Positions 17,030 through 25,010 of a stretch of 64,000 nt of DNA are shown here, piece by piece. The notes below the pieces were generated by a model. It worked only from the letters and a program-made list of their open reading frames with translations. It searched no databases and was not told where the DNA came from. Both the position numbers and the translations under genes were made by a program. The DNA is from Bacillota bacterium. Its GTDB lineage: Bacteria; Bacillota; UBA4882; UBA8346. The stretch is taken from the NCBI GenBank assembly GCA_023402395.1, contig JAEYGI010000004.1, positions 186,001 to 250,000 of the forward strand. The letters are read 5' to 3'. Positions within the stretch are counted from its first letter, which is position 1. Every line of letters starts with the position of its first letter.

Positions 17030-18577
17030 TTAGTTATCTTCGGAAAGCCAAGTCTTGAGCAGTACCGCTACATCCTCTGGATTTTCGCGGGCGTAACGCT
17101 CCAATTCGGCCTGGCGACCCTGGCGCGCTTTTTCTTCAAGCGATACTTCCAAGGTGGAGGCCAACTCCGGTTGCAAATCCTCGGCCACCATTGCATCAAT
17201 CGTAGTCCCCACGACCGGTATTTCTTCCGGCACGGCCTCAGGCGTCTCAGCCACCCGCCGTCGGCGGAGCAGAAGAAACGCGATCAAGCCCCCTACAATA
17301 ATTCCCACGATCAACCAAGCGCTGAACGGTATTTTGGGCGCAAGCTCGGCCGCCGGTTGCGGCCGGGTAAAGTCGATGGTCTCGACCATGATTTGATCGC
17401 CCCGTTCCGGAATGATCCCCACGGCGGCCGCCACCGTATTGGTTACCTTCTCCCGGATCGTCTCGGGAAGATTGCCGTCAACCCAGACACCGACCGACAA
17501 GCGTTTCACTTTGCCGGGGGTCGCGATCCGGAATTCTTCCACTTTATTAATCTCATAATTGACGGTTCGTTCAGACTTCTCCGAATTGTAGCGATTTTGG
17601 TCGGTCTCAACCATCTGATATCGAGGCAGATTGGAATCGGTTCCCGGCACCCCGGCACCCAGACCCGCCCCAACTCCTTGGGAACTTTCGCTTCGTTCCT
17701 GCTCGCTCCGGGGAACCCCTTTATCGGCGTAAGTTTCACTTTTTAGTTCCTGGTAATCAAGATCCAAGTCGGCATTGACCCGGACCACCACCTTGTTGAA
17801 ACCAAAAACCTTGGCGAGCATGCTTTCGGCCCGCTTCTCCACCACGGTCTCGTATTCGGACTTGATTGCAAACGTGTCAACGACTTGGTCGACACCCATC
17901 TTCCGGCCATTATTCCGGTCCGGTCTTAACATTGCCGTCAAATCGTTGGCAAAATTATCAATGATGGTGATATTCTCTCGTTTCAGGCCAGAACTGGTCG
18001 CCACCAGATTGGCGATGGCCCCTACCTGATTGCTGGTCAAAACACCCGGCGCGCGGAGCCGTAATTGAACCGAAGCGGTTCCCTCCGGCTTATCCTCAGC
18101 AAACAGGTACTCTCCGGAATCAGGGATGTTCAGCAACACCTTGGCGTCAATAATCCCTTCAACTTGTTGCAACGTCCGCGAAAGTTCGCCAGCAATGGCA
18201 CGCTGCCGGTTGATCTGATTGGTGAAGTCAGTGGAACTGAAGGAATTCTGATCGAAAACCTCCCAGCCGACCACGCCGCCGTGAGGAATCCCTGCTTTCA
18301 AAAGATTGGCCCGAACCGACAGCGCATTGGGAACCTCCAGGCCGCCTCCAGCCGAAGCGCGATACGGAACGCCCATCTCTTCCAGCTTAGTGATAATCTC
18401 GCTCCGGTCCTGTTCGGTCAATCGGGCGTAAAGCAATTCATACCGCGGCGATCCGACCCAGTGGATTAGAAAAAAGATCGACCCAACCATCAAGAACAAT
18501 GCAGCCGCAGCCGCAATCCGCTTGGTGGTATCCATCTGCCCCCAGATGGTTTTGAGTTGTGTTATCAATTCCCCCAC
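17030..18577 (-). CDS. fliF: Flagellar MS-ring protein FliF
   Basis: FliF builds the MS ring in the inner membrane, the base of the flagellum. The 515-residue protein has an N-terminal membrane helix (about residues 18-40), YscJ/FliF ring domains with YRASAGGGLEVPN and the LQQVEGIIDAKVLLNIPD motif, a disordered loop, a second membrane helix (about 418-440) and an acidic C-terminal tail for FliG binding. The start codon is GTG with only a weak GGGGT upstream. An unusually long 341-base spacer separates it from fliE. Confidence 0.96.
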   Translation of the reverse strand: MGELITQLKTIWGQMDTTKRIAAAAALFLMVGSIFFLIHWVGSPRYELLYARLTEQDRSEIITKLEEMGVPYRASAGGGLEVPNALSVRANLLKAGIPHGGVVGWEVFDQNSFSSTDFTNQINRQRAIAGELSRTLQQVEGIIDAKVLLNIPDSGEYLFAEDKPEGTASVQLRLRAPGVLTSNQVGAIANLVATSSGLKRENITIIDNFANDLTAMLRPDRNNGRKMGVDQVVDTFAIKSEYETVVEKRAESMLAKVFGFNKVVVRVNADLDLDYQELKSETYADKGVPRSEQERSESSQGVGAGLGAGVPGTDSNLPRYQMVETDQNRYNSEKSERTVNYEINKVEEFRIATPGKVKRLSVGVWVDGNLPETIREKVTNTVAAAVGIIPERGDQIMVETIDFTRPQPAAELAPKIPFSAWLIVGIIVGGLIAFLLLRRRRVAETPEAVPEEIPVVGTTIDAMVAEDLQPELASTLEVSLEEKARQGRQAELERYARENPEDVAVLLKTWLSEDN

Positions 18578-18789
18578 GTTTGAAACCCCATATGTTATGG
18601 CGTTAAAATCAACATTCGAGAAAAACTTAAAGCTTGGTTTGCTTATGCTGGTTCAACCCCATCGTTGTTCCAGCATCAGATAAAACCGGCAACACTGACG
18701 CTTCCGAAGTTTTATCAAGCCCAATAAGGTTCACGGGCTATCGTAACAGCGTTTCCTAAAAGACAATAATTTCCGTGATAAAATAAAGT

Positions 18790-18905
18790 ATGACATTCAG
18801 CCGTATAACAAACTGCCGGTTGACGCCGGCCATGCGAAACTGTCCACAATCGACTTTATCCCTTGTCTCTCTGAGCTTTTGGGTACACCAGGCCGAAAGC
18901 CGGGT
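18790..18905. repeat. Dispersed repeat, copy A
   Basis: The fliE-fliF spacer (18578-18918) contains no gene. Part of it matches a sequence at about 40.0 kb and, inverted, at about 40.3 kb: CGGTTGACG, AAACTGTCC, ATCGACTTTATCCCTTG, then TTTTGGGTACA and a GGCCG-rich end. The CTTTATCCC arm is at 18854-18862; the opposite GGGATAAAG arm is degraded here to something like AAATAAAG. See the two copies near 40 kb. Confidence 0.65.
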
Positions 18906-18918
18906 TTAACCTAAGCTT

Positions 18919-19221
18919 TTAGAATTGGGTTCGCATGATCTCTTGATATGCCTCAACCGCTTTATTCCGGACCTGAATCGTGGCTTGCAGCGCCAATGTG
19001 GCCTTTTCGGTCACGATCATCGCCTGGTGGACATTTTCAAGCGTTCCAGCGGCCAGCATTTTGTCCAATTCAGCCGATTCCTGGTGAATCCGGTTAACTT
19101 CCGTCAATGCGTCCTTGAGAAATTGGCCGAAGGAACTTTGACCGTCTGTCGGTTCCGGCTCGCTTTTAACGATGGGTTCCAGACGTTGTAAGGAGATCGG
19201 GACGATCGTCCGTGTCAACAT
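18919..19221 (-). CDS. fliE: Flagellar hook-basal body protein FliE
   Basis: FliE is the adaptor between the MS ring and the proximal rod. The 100-residue product has the family C-terminal pattern KATLALQATIQVRNKAVEAY and SFGQFLKDALTEVN in the middle. It has an AAGGAGG ribosome site before the ATG at 19221. Length and position after flgC are standard. Confidence 0.93.
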   Translation of the reverse strand: MLTRTIVPISLQRLEPIVKSEPEPTDGQSSFGQFLKDALTEVNRIHQESAELDKMLAAGTLENVHQAMIVTEKATLALQATIQVRNKAVEAYQEIMRTQF

Positions 19222-19358
19222 AGCAATCCTCCTTAAAGATTAAAGCCTTATGAGTAGGTCCATGACCACTTAAACCTTGTCTGAAATGCCGCCAATCGGC
19301 TTACCCTGCTTGCTCGGCTTTCGCAGCAACCCCGGCCTTCGGCCGGGATTGATCGTCT

Positions 19359-19790
19359 TTAGATCTTGGCTAGTTCGAGCGCTGCCCGAAACATTTCCTT
19401 GGCCGAATTAAAAGCAGTTACATTCGCCTCATAGGCTCGGCTGGCGCTAATCAGGTTGACCATTTCATGGACCGGATTGATGTCGGGATACGCTACATAT
19501 CCTTGTTCATCGGCATCCGGATGGCCGGGATCGTAAACCAATCGCGGTGGCCTTCCGTCAGTACGGATGGCTGTGACCTTCACCCCGGCAGCCCGCCGGA
19601 GCGGCAATCCGTTCCCGGCTACCGCCTCTTCCAGGGCTTCGGCAAAGACCGGAACGCTCCGCTGATACGGCCCACCCTCGGGAGTGCGAGTGGTATTGGC
19701 ATTCGCGATATTGTTGGAGATCAGGTCCATACGCAACCGTTCGGCCGTCAGGCCGCTGGCGCTGATCTCAAGGCTGCGAAACAGATTCAT
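19359..19790 (-). CDS. flgC: Flagellar proximal rod protein FlgC
   Basis: FlgC is a rod subunit. The 143-residue product has the N-terminal flagellar rod motif (LEISASGLTAERLRMDLISN followed by NIANANTTRT) and the C-terminal MVNLISASRAYEANVTAFNS segment. It follows flgB by 6 bases; a 137-base spacer with a small GGCC-rich hairpin (near 19331-19350) separates it from fliE, longer than usual. Confidence 0.96.
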   Translation of the reverse strand: MNLFRSLEISASGLTAERLRMDLISNNIANANTTRTPEGGPYQRSVPVFAEALEEAVAGNGLPLRRAAGVKVTAIRTDGRPPRLVYDPGHPDADEQGYVAYPDINPVHEMVNLISASRAYEANVTAFNSAKEMFRAALELAKI

Positions 19791-19796
19791 TGCCGC

Positions 19797-20204
19797 TTAT
19801 CTCCCTTCAATCGCCATTTTGATCCGTGACATCTGTTGCTTGTAGACGCCGGACACCGACTGGAAATAAAGCGAATTCTCAGTGACTTTGGTCATTTCAT
19901 ATTCGACGTCGACATTGTTGCGGTCTTCCCGCGAACTGGTCTCGTTATCACGGACGATTCGCAACTCTCCCAATCCATCATCCGGACTAACGGATAAATG
20001 CCGCGGATGAGTTCTCCGCAGCGCCAGGGTTTGCTGGGACTGAGTTTCCGCCAGAACGCCGGCGAAGTCGAGATCGACCCGCTTGTAGCCGGGCGTATTG
20101 ACATTGGAGATATTATGGGAGAGAAGTTTGCCCCGAAGCGCGGCCGCATCCATCGCCCGTTCCATCCGTTGGTCGTACGAGCTCCCCAGTAGATTCCGAA
20201 ACAC
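19797..20204 (-). CDS. flgB: Flagellar proximal rod protein FlgB
   Basis: FlgB is a rod subunit and the first gene of the fla operon. The product contains LRGKLLSHNISNVNTPGYKR, the signature of the family, and a C-terminal FQSVSGVYKQQMSRIKMAIEG. I start it at the GTG at 20204 because GGGGTGAT sits at the right distance upstream; a GTG three codons earlier (20213) is also open but is part of that ribosome site. The product is 135 residues, the normal length. Confidence 0.95.
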   Translation of the reverse strand: MFRNLLGSSYDQRMERAMDAAALRGKLLSHNISNVNTPGYKRVDLDFAGVLAETQSQQTLALRRTHPRHLSVSPDDGLGELRIVRDNETSSREDRNNVDVEYEMTKVTENSLYFQSVSGVYKQQMSRIKMAIEGR

Positions 20205-20237
20205 AAAAATCACCCCGACTGAATTAGTCTATCTTGA

Positions 20238-20264
20238 TTATCGGAAAAAGCGGCGTCAGGTTTA
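20238..20264 (-). promoter_or_regulatory. Sigma-D (sigma-28) type promoter for the fla operon
   Basis: On the minus strand, TAAA (20261-20264), 15 bases, then TCCGATAA (20238-20245) matches the flagellar sigma factor consensus TAAA-N15-GCCGATAA with one mismatch. It lies about 34 bases ahead of the flgB start. The rest of the spacer to 20489 shows nothing that I can name. Confidence 0.85.
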
Positions 20265-20489
20265 TACCCAAAATGTCGGATTTTGTTGGGATTATCCGAT
20301 GAATTTACAATAAAATGGGAGTGGAAATAATTATTTTTAGGGGTTTAGCTGGGGAAAAAGATTCTGAAAATGTTATGTCAGATGGTTTTAAATATTCTTA
20401 AAAAACGGTGAAAAGGGGATTAAACAAGTCGTGTCGCGCTTTCAATCCATTCTTCATTTTCCGATAGTATTCTCTATTTTCCGCGGCAT

Positions 20490-21293
20490 TCAGAGTCCGT
20501 GGCCCTGTTCAATCAATTCGGTGAGACCGGCCACGAACCGGGCCGCCGGAGCGCCGTCCATCACATCATGATCGATCAGGATCGTCATCTGCAGGTATTC
20601 CCGGATGGCGATCCGGTCTTCGACCACCCCCGGTTTCTTAACGATCGATCCCAGGGCGAAACAGACCGGTAACGGGCTGACCGGAATGACCCAGCCGTTC
20701 ACCCGGCCGATCATTCCCACTGAAGTTACGATGACGGTTCCCGCCATATCCTTCAGCAGGAACGGATTTTTCAGGATCATCCTCCAAATGGCCAGCCGGA
20801 TCCATTGCGGCAAGGATACGTACAATTGCATCACCCATTTATAGCGGCTCTCCCCCAGCACATAGTCCTTGGCGCCACCGACCCCCTGTTGCTTCGCGGC
20901 CTTGATCTCCTGAGTAATCTCGGACAGGGATTTTTGATTGACTTGCCGGATGACCACCGGCAGGGGAACTTTCTCGCCATCCACTTCTTTCTCGACCATC
21001 AGCGAGATGTCGATATCGTCAAAGATCACCAAGCGGTTTTTGCCCTGGCGGACGGCATGAACCGTCTTGTCGGCTTCAATCGCGCGTCCGATGCATTTGA
21101 CGATCCAGCCGGTAAAGGACAGCCCCCCCGGATGCCGGCTCCGGGCTTTTTTAATCATTTCCCGGGCAGTGGTCACATCCAGTTCGATCAGGGCCTTGAT
21201 GTGGTGTTTCCGCAGGCCGAGATAGCCGACGTCAAAGGTGGATTGCCGGCTGGACGGAAATTGTTTAACGGTATGTTTCGGTTTTTGATTCAT
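20490..21293 (-). CDS. Stand-alone 2-oxoacid dehydrogenase acyltransferase-like protein
   Basis: The 267-residue product matches the catalytic domain of E2 acyltransferases (chloramphenicol acetyltransferase fold): YLGLRKHHIKALIELDVT near the start and the active-site HDVMDGAPAARF motif (H and D of HxxxDG) near the end. The lipoyl and E1/E3-binding domains of a true E2 are missing and no E1 or E3 genes are nearby, so it is probably not part of a 2-oxoacid dehydrogenase complex. Substrate is unknown. I chose the ATG at 21293 because AGAGG is properly spaced there; an ATG two codons upstream is possible. It is read away from the epimerase gene. Confidence 0.8.
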   Translation of the reverse strand: MNQKPKHTVKQFPSSRQSTFDVGYLGLRKHHIKALIELDVTTAREMIKKARSRHPGGLSFTGWIVKCIGRAIEADKTVHAVRQGKNRLVIFDDIDISLMVEKEVDGEKVPLPVVIRQVNQKSLSEITQEIKAAKQQGVGGAKDYVLGESRYKWVMQLYVSLPQWIRLAIWRMILKNPFLLKDMAGTVIVTSVGMIGRVNGWVIPVSPLPVCFALGSIVKKPGVVEDRIAIREYLQMTILIDHDVMDGAPAARFVAGLTELIEQGHGL

Positions 21294-21449
21294 GGTCATC
21301 CTCTCTCAATTCGGTAAATCGGCAGGGCCGGTTTACTCCGCCTTCATAAGCGCGACGAAATTTCCCCCTGGTTAATCCCCCGTTTATGGCTTACAATTAA
21401 CCCGCGTTGTTGGAGAATTTAGGAAAAATATTAAATCGGGGTGATGCAC

Positions 21450-22934
21450 ATGCAAGCAAAGCATTGGTTGTTGGTAGCTCTTGGTTTATTGCTTACCGGT
21501 TGGCACGGTCCGGCGCTGGCAACGCAAGACCGGGAATTGGCCAAGTTTGGCGCGGGCGATTATTGGCGGGATCAGGCGCTGCTTGAGATCATTCCGTTCT
21601 GGATTCCCACAGTGGATCACAAAAACGGCGGGTACTTCACGGATGTCCAAAACGACGGCACCATTGGCAAAAATCCTTTAAAATATCCCCGGATGGTTTC
21701 GCGATTGGTATATGGGTTCAGCACCGCCTATCTGTTAAGCGGCGACCCCCAGTACCTCGATCTGGCCAAACACGGCCTCGACTACCTGCGCGACTTTGGC
21801 TGGGATCATCAATACGGCGGTTGGTACACCGAGCTTGACGCCGATAACCGGCCAACGGTCGCCACCAAGGATTTGTTCGACCAGACCTACGGCAACCTCG
21901 GTCCAGTCTTCTATTTCTACGTTACGGGCGACCGGGACGCGCTGCAATGGGTCGAAAAAACCCATCAACTGCTCAAGACCAAGGCGTGGGATCGCCAGTT
22001 CGGCGGGTATTACGCTCTGGTCAACCGGGACTGGACCGTTACCGAGACCGACAAATCCTTCAATTCCCAGGTGGACACGGCCACCGCCTATTTGATCTAT
22101 GATTATCTAGTGACCCGCGATCCCGCCCTGCTCGAGGATTTGAAAGCGATCGGCGGCGTGATCATGCGCCATATGTATGATCCCAAAACCGGTTATATCC
22201 GGGAACAGTTCGACCGCCAGTGGAATTTTATCGATAATTATCTGGGCCATGATCAGATCGATGTCGGCCATAATCTCAAAACCGCTTGGGTGCTGTTACG
22301 CCTTTATCAACTGACAGGCCAAACCCAATATCTCGAATTCGCGCAAAAGATCGCCGCCACCATGACGGCCACGGCGTGGGACAAGCGTTATTACGGTTGG
22401 TACTTCAGCAAAAACGTACACCGGCCCGCGCAAGGCCCCAACGAAAAGTCGAAATGCTGGTGGACTCAGACCGAAGGCAATTTTATGATGTTGAATCTGT
22501 ACCGCATCACCAAGGACCGGCAGTATCTTGACTACTTTCAGAAAACCTCCGCCTTTTGGGACCGGCATCTGGTCGATCATGTCCATAAGGAGGTTTATTC
22601 ATACGTCTCCGAAAGCGGCCAACCCCGCCCCAACTCTCTAAAGGGTAATTTGTACAAGTCCGGTTATCATAGCATGGAACATGCCTTGATGAATTATTTA
22701 TATACCCGGCTGTATGTTCAACGTGGCACCGCCGATCTTTACTTCCGTTTGTCCACCGCGACGGATGGCGTCAAGCATTACGTCACAATCATTGAAGATC
22801 CGAAGGTCTTTATCGCCAAGGTTACCATCGATGGTAAGCCATGGCAAGATTATGACGAAAACCGGGGTTATATCGTCCTGCCCAAAGGTGAGGCGCTGAA
22901 GGTCAAGGTAACGTTGGGAATCCGCCCCGAGTAG
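21450..22934 (+). CDS. Secreted AGE-family epimerase/isomerase-like protein
   Basis: The product (about 494 residues) has an N-terminal signal peptide (hydrophobic stretch then PALATQD) followed by an alpha/alpha-barrel of the N-acylglucosamine 2-epimerase type, seen as repeated aromatic helix motifs such as NGGYFTDVQNDG, YGGWYTELD, FGGYYALVNRDW and the His-containing DVGHNLKTAWVLLRLYQLTG (about residue 280). An extra C-terminal region of about 70 residues looks like a beta domain. AGE enzymes act on sugars in the cytoplasm, so an exported member is unusual. GGGGTGAT precedes the ATG at 21450; GTG at 21441 is an alternative. The actual reaction cannot be told from the sequence. Confidence 0.8.
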   Translation: MQAKHWLLVALGLLLTGWHGPALATQDRELAKFGAGDYWRDQALLEIIPFWIPTVDHKNGGYFTDVQNDGTIGKNPLKYPRMVSRLVYGFSTAYLLSGDPQYLDLAKHGLDYLRDFGWDHQYGGWYTELDADNRPTVATKDLFDQTYGNLGPVFYFYVTGDRDALQWVEKTHQLLKTKAWDRQFGGYYALVNRDWTVTETDKSFNSQVDTATAYLIYDYLVTRDPALLEDLKAIGGVIMRHMYDPKTGYIREQFDRQWNFIDNYLGHDQIDVGHNLKTAWVLLRLYQLTGQTQYLEFAQKIAATMTATAWDKRYYGWYFSKNVHRPAQGPNEKSKCWWTQTEGNFMMLNLYRITKDRQYLDYFQKTSAFWDRHLVDHVHKEVYSYVSESGQPRPNSLKGNLYKSGYHSMEHALMNYLYTRLYVQRGTADLYFRLSTATDGVKHYVTIIEDPKVFIAKVTIDGKPWQDYDENRGYIVLPKGEALKVKVTLGIRPE

Positions 22935-22968
22935 GCCGGAAGACGCGGCATCCACCGCTTTGAAAACG

Positions 22969-23008
22969 GCGGGCCGGATCAGGTGCTTTAATTCGACCCG
23001 CTTTTTTT
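22969..23008 (+). terminator. Probable terminator after the epimerase gene
   Basis: GCGGG (22969-22973) pairs with CCCGC (22997-23001), followed by seven T. The stem is short and the loop long, but the T run is clear. Confidence 0.5.
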
Positions 23009-23155
23009 GCTTCCGGGATCGGTCTTTGATTTGTTATTCTTTCCACGCCGCTTTCGGTTTTTCCTCCAGCGTCTTACCTTCGCTGAAAAACCCGCGCAGT
23101 CTCCCAAAGCGCCGCCCGGTTACCCAATTTATTTTACCGACTCATCAGACCCCTG

Positions 23156-23575
23156 CAACAATCTGGAGCCTCCTTTGCTCCAACTGGAGCACCCCCCGCC
23201 GCAACTGTAGCAACACTTTTTCGATCTGGAGCAACAATCGCTCCAACTGAAGGAACAGCCGCTTCAAATGAAGCTCTAACATTTCGATCTGAAGGAACTC
23301 TTCCTTCAAATAAAACTCCAACATTTCCATCTGGAGAAACAGTTCCTTCAAATGGTATTCCAATATTCCTAGTTGAAGGAATACTTCCTTCAACTAGATA
23401 TCGACGATCTCCATCTGAAGCGGCACTTCCTTCAACTGATCCGGCCTTTGCTCCGGTTGGAGCGGGTCCGCCCCCAGCTGATTGGGCATCCGGATCAATT
23501 AATCAAGATGCCCAATCAACTCGCGCGGCGCTCCAATCCGTTGGAGAAAGAGTCACTCAACGGCTCCAACCTTTT
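23156..23575. repeat. Array 1: twenty degenerate 21-bp palindromic units
   Basis: The region between the epimerase gene (+) and the M42 peptidase gene (-) keeps an exact 21-bp register for 20 units from 23156, with no indel. Units centre on small dyads such as GCTCC-AACT-GGAGC, GCTTC-AAAT-GAAGC and GCTCC-GGTT-GGAGC; arms change together between units. Neighbouring units also pair, as in GAAGGAA-CTC-TTCCTTC and GAAGGAA-TAC-TTCCTTC. Toward the end ATTGGGCATC pairs with GATGCCCAAT. Because 21 is divisible by 3, frames stay open by chance and look like heptad repeats, but none has a proper start. The flanks (22935-23155 and 23576-23729) show nothing else except the terminator. Confidence 0.85.
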
Positions 23576-23729
23576 CGAAGAACTGATCAAAGCCGGATTA
23601 CCCCGGGTAAACCATCCCCCATTCAATGAAATAAGCAGAAAACACTCATCATTGGCGGGATTCGGGCGTAAGAAAACCGGAGTCGTTTTCTCCTCCGGTT
23701 CAATTCACATTCATTTTTCCTTTCCCGGC

Positions 23730-24818
23730 TTACCCCTGATACCGCCAGGGTTCCCGCTTCAGCGCGGCCACCGTCGGCTCATCCAAAACGCCGATGATCG
23801 CCTTGACCAGCGCCACGGTCGCCTCCAGATCGCGCAAATCGACCAGGCCGTGATGGCTGTGGGCGTAACGGACCGGAACCCCGATCACCAGCGTCGGCAC
23901 GCCGCCGGCCGCCTCCAGCTGAATCTCCCGTCCGTCGGTGCCGCCGCCTTCCCTGACTGTGACCTGATAGGGAATGCCCAGCTTTTTGGCATGCGCCACG
24001 GCGAGGTCGGCCAAGGCCCGGTTGGCGATCATCGACGGATCAAAGCGCCGGATCTGCGGTCCGGCTCCGGGCCGGCCCTGAACGATGCCGCCCGCGTCCG
24101 GAAAATCGTCGGCCGGCGGGCCTTCCAGCACTAGCGCCAGATCCGGCTGGGCCAGCGCGGTGATGGTGCGGGCGCCCTTGATCCCGTTCTCTTCCTGAAC
24201 GGTGCCGGAACCGATCACCGTATTGGGATGATCGGAAGGAAGCTCGCACAGGGTCTCAATCACCGCCGCGCAGCCGACCCGGTCGTCAAAGGCTTTGCCG
24301 AGCGCCATTCCGGCCGGGCCCAATTCAACCGCTTCCACCGCCGGAACCGCCGGATCTCCCGGTTCGATGCCGAGATCGACCGCTTCCTGAAGGCTCCGGG
24401 CGCCAACATCCACGTATAGATCATTCCAGCGCAGTTGCCGGTTTTTTTCATCCTCTCCCAGAAAGTGCGGCGGCTTGGCGCCAACCACCCCGAAAAGGTC
24501 ACCGCCCCTGGTCCGAAGCAGTACCTTCTGCGCTACCAGCGCCGGAGCCCACCATCCTCCCAGCGGAACCACCTTTAGATAGCCGCTGGGTAAAATCCCC
24601 CGCACCATCAAGCCCACCTCATCCAGGTGAGCCGCAAGCAAAATTTTCGGCTTGGCCGCGCCGCCGCGCCGCACGGCCATGATTCCGCCCAGGTTGTCAT
24701 AGGCGATCTCGGCGCAGCCGGCCGTGGCCTGACGGAAGATCTCCCGGACTTCGCCCTCGAACCCGGAGGGGCCGAAGGCATTGGAGAGTTGAAATAACAA
24801 TTGTTTCAAGTCGGACAT
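23730..24818 (-). CDS. M42 family metallo-aminopeptidase
   Basis: A 362-residue protein of the M42 family (FrvX/YsdC/glutamyl aminopeptidase-like), cytoplasmic dinuclear metal exopeptidases or endoglucanase-like relatives. Metal-binding and catalytic motifs are present: AAHLDEVGLMV (near 62-72), GKAFDDRVGCAAVIETL, TVQEENGIKGART (catalytic Glu and metal Glu), and the final histidine in VPVRYAHSHHGLVD. Start ATG at 24818. It stands alone, read toward array 1. Confidence 0.9.
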   Translation of the reverse strand: MSDLKQLLFQLSNAFGPSGFEGEVREIFRQATAGCAEIAYDNLGGIMAVRRGGAAKPKILLAAHLDEVGLMVRGILPSGYLKVVPLGGWWAPALVAQKVLLRTRGGDLFGVVGAKPPHFLGEDEKNRQLRWNDLYVDVGARSLQEAVDLGIEPGDPAVPAVEAVELGPAGMALGKAFDDRVGCAAVIETLCELPSDHPNTVIGSGTVQEENGIKGARTITALAQPDLALVLEGPPADDFPDAGGIVQGRPGAGPQIRRFDPSMIANRALADLAVAHAKKLGIPYQVTVREGGGTDGREIQLEAAGGVPTLVIGVPVRYAHSHHGLVDLRDLEATVALVKAIIGVLDEPTVAALKREPWRYQG

Positions 24819-24890
24819 CGAATCGCGCGCCTTTCCTCCCCGGCCAAGCCGGGGGACGGATTTCTTATTTTTACGTTATTCACGACTCAG

Positions 24891-24958
24891 AAGTCAGAAT
24901 CATTGGAGGCGATAAACCGCAGCTTAGTTCTGACCCCTAGCTTTCTGAATTCTGACTT
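24891..24958. repeat. Perfect 10-bp inverted repeat between amidase and M42 genes
   Basis: AAGTCAGAAT (24891-24900) and ATTCTGACTT (24949-24958), with a loop of 48 bases; on the plus strand the right arm is followed by a T-rich TTTATATT. It may act as a terminator, but the long loop makes this uncertain. Confidence 0.55.
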
Positions 24959-25010
24959 TTTATATTATTTCCCGTTCCCGGCCAAAATGACCGGATCCGG
25001 ATTAACGGAA

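Noticed and set aside
23145..24134. Open frames on both strands over array 1 that read as leucine-rich heptad repeats
   Set aside because: 21 bp is a multiple of three, so the repeats keep frames open and periodic by themselves. The minus-strand frame begins only with TTG, none has a ribosome site, and the plus-strand frame runs antisense into the M42 peptidase gene.
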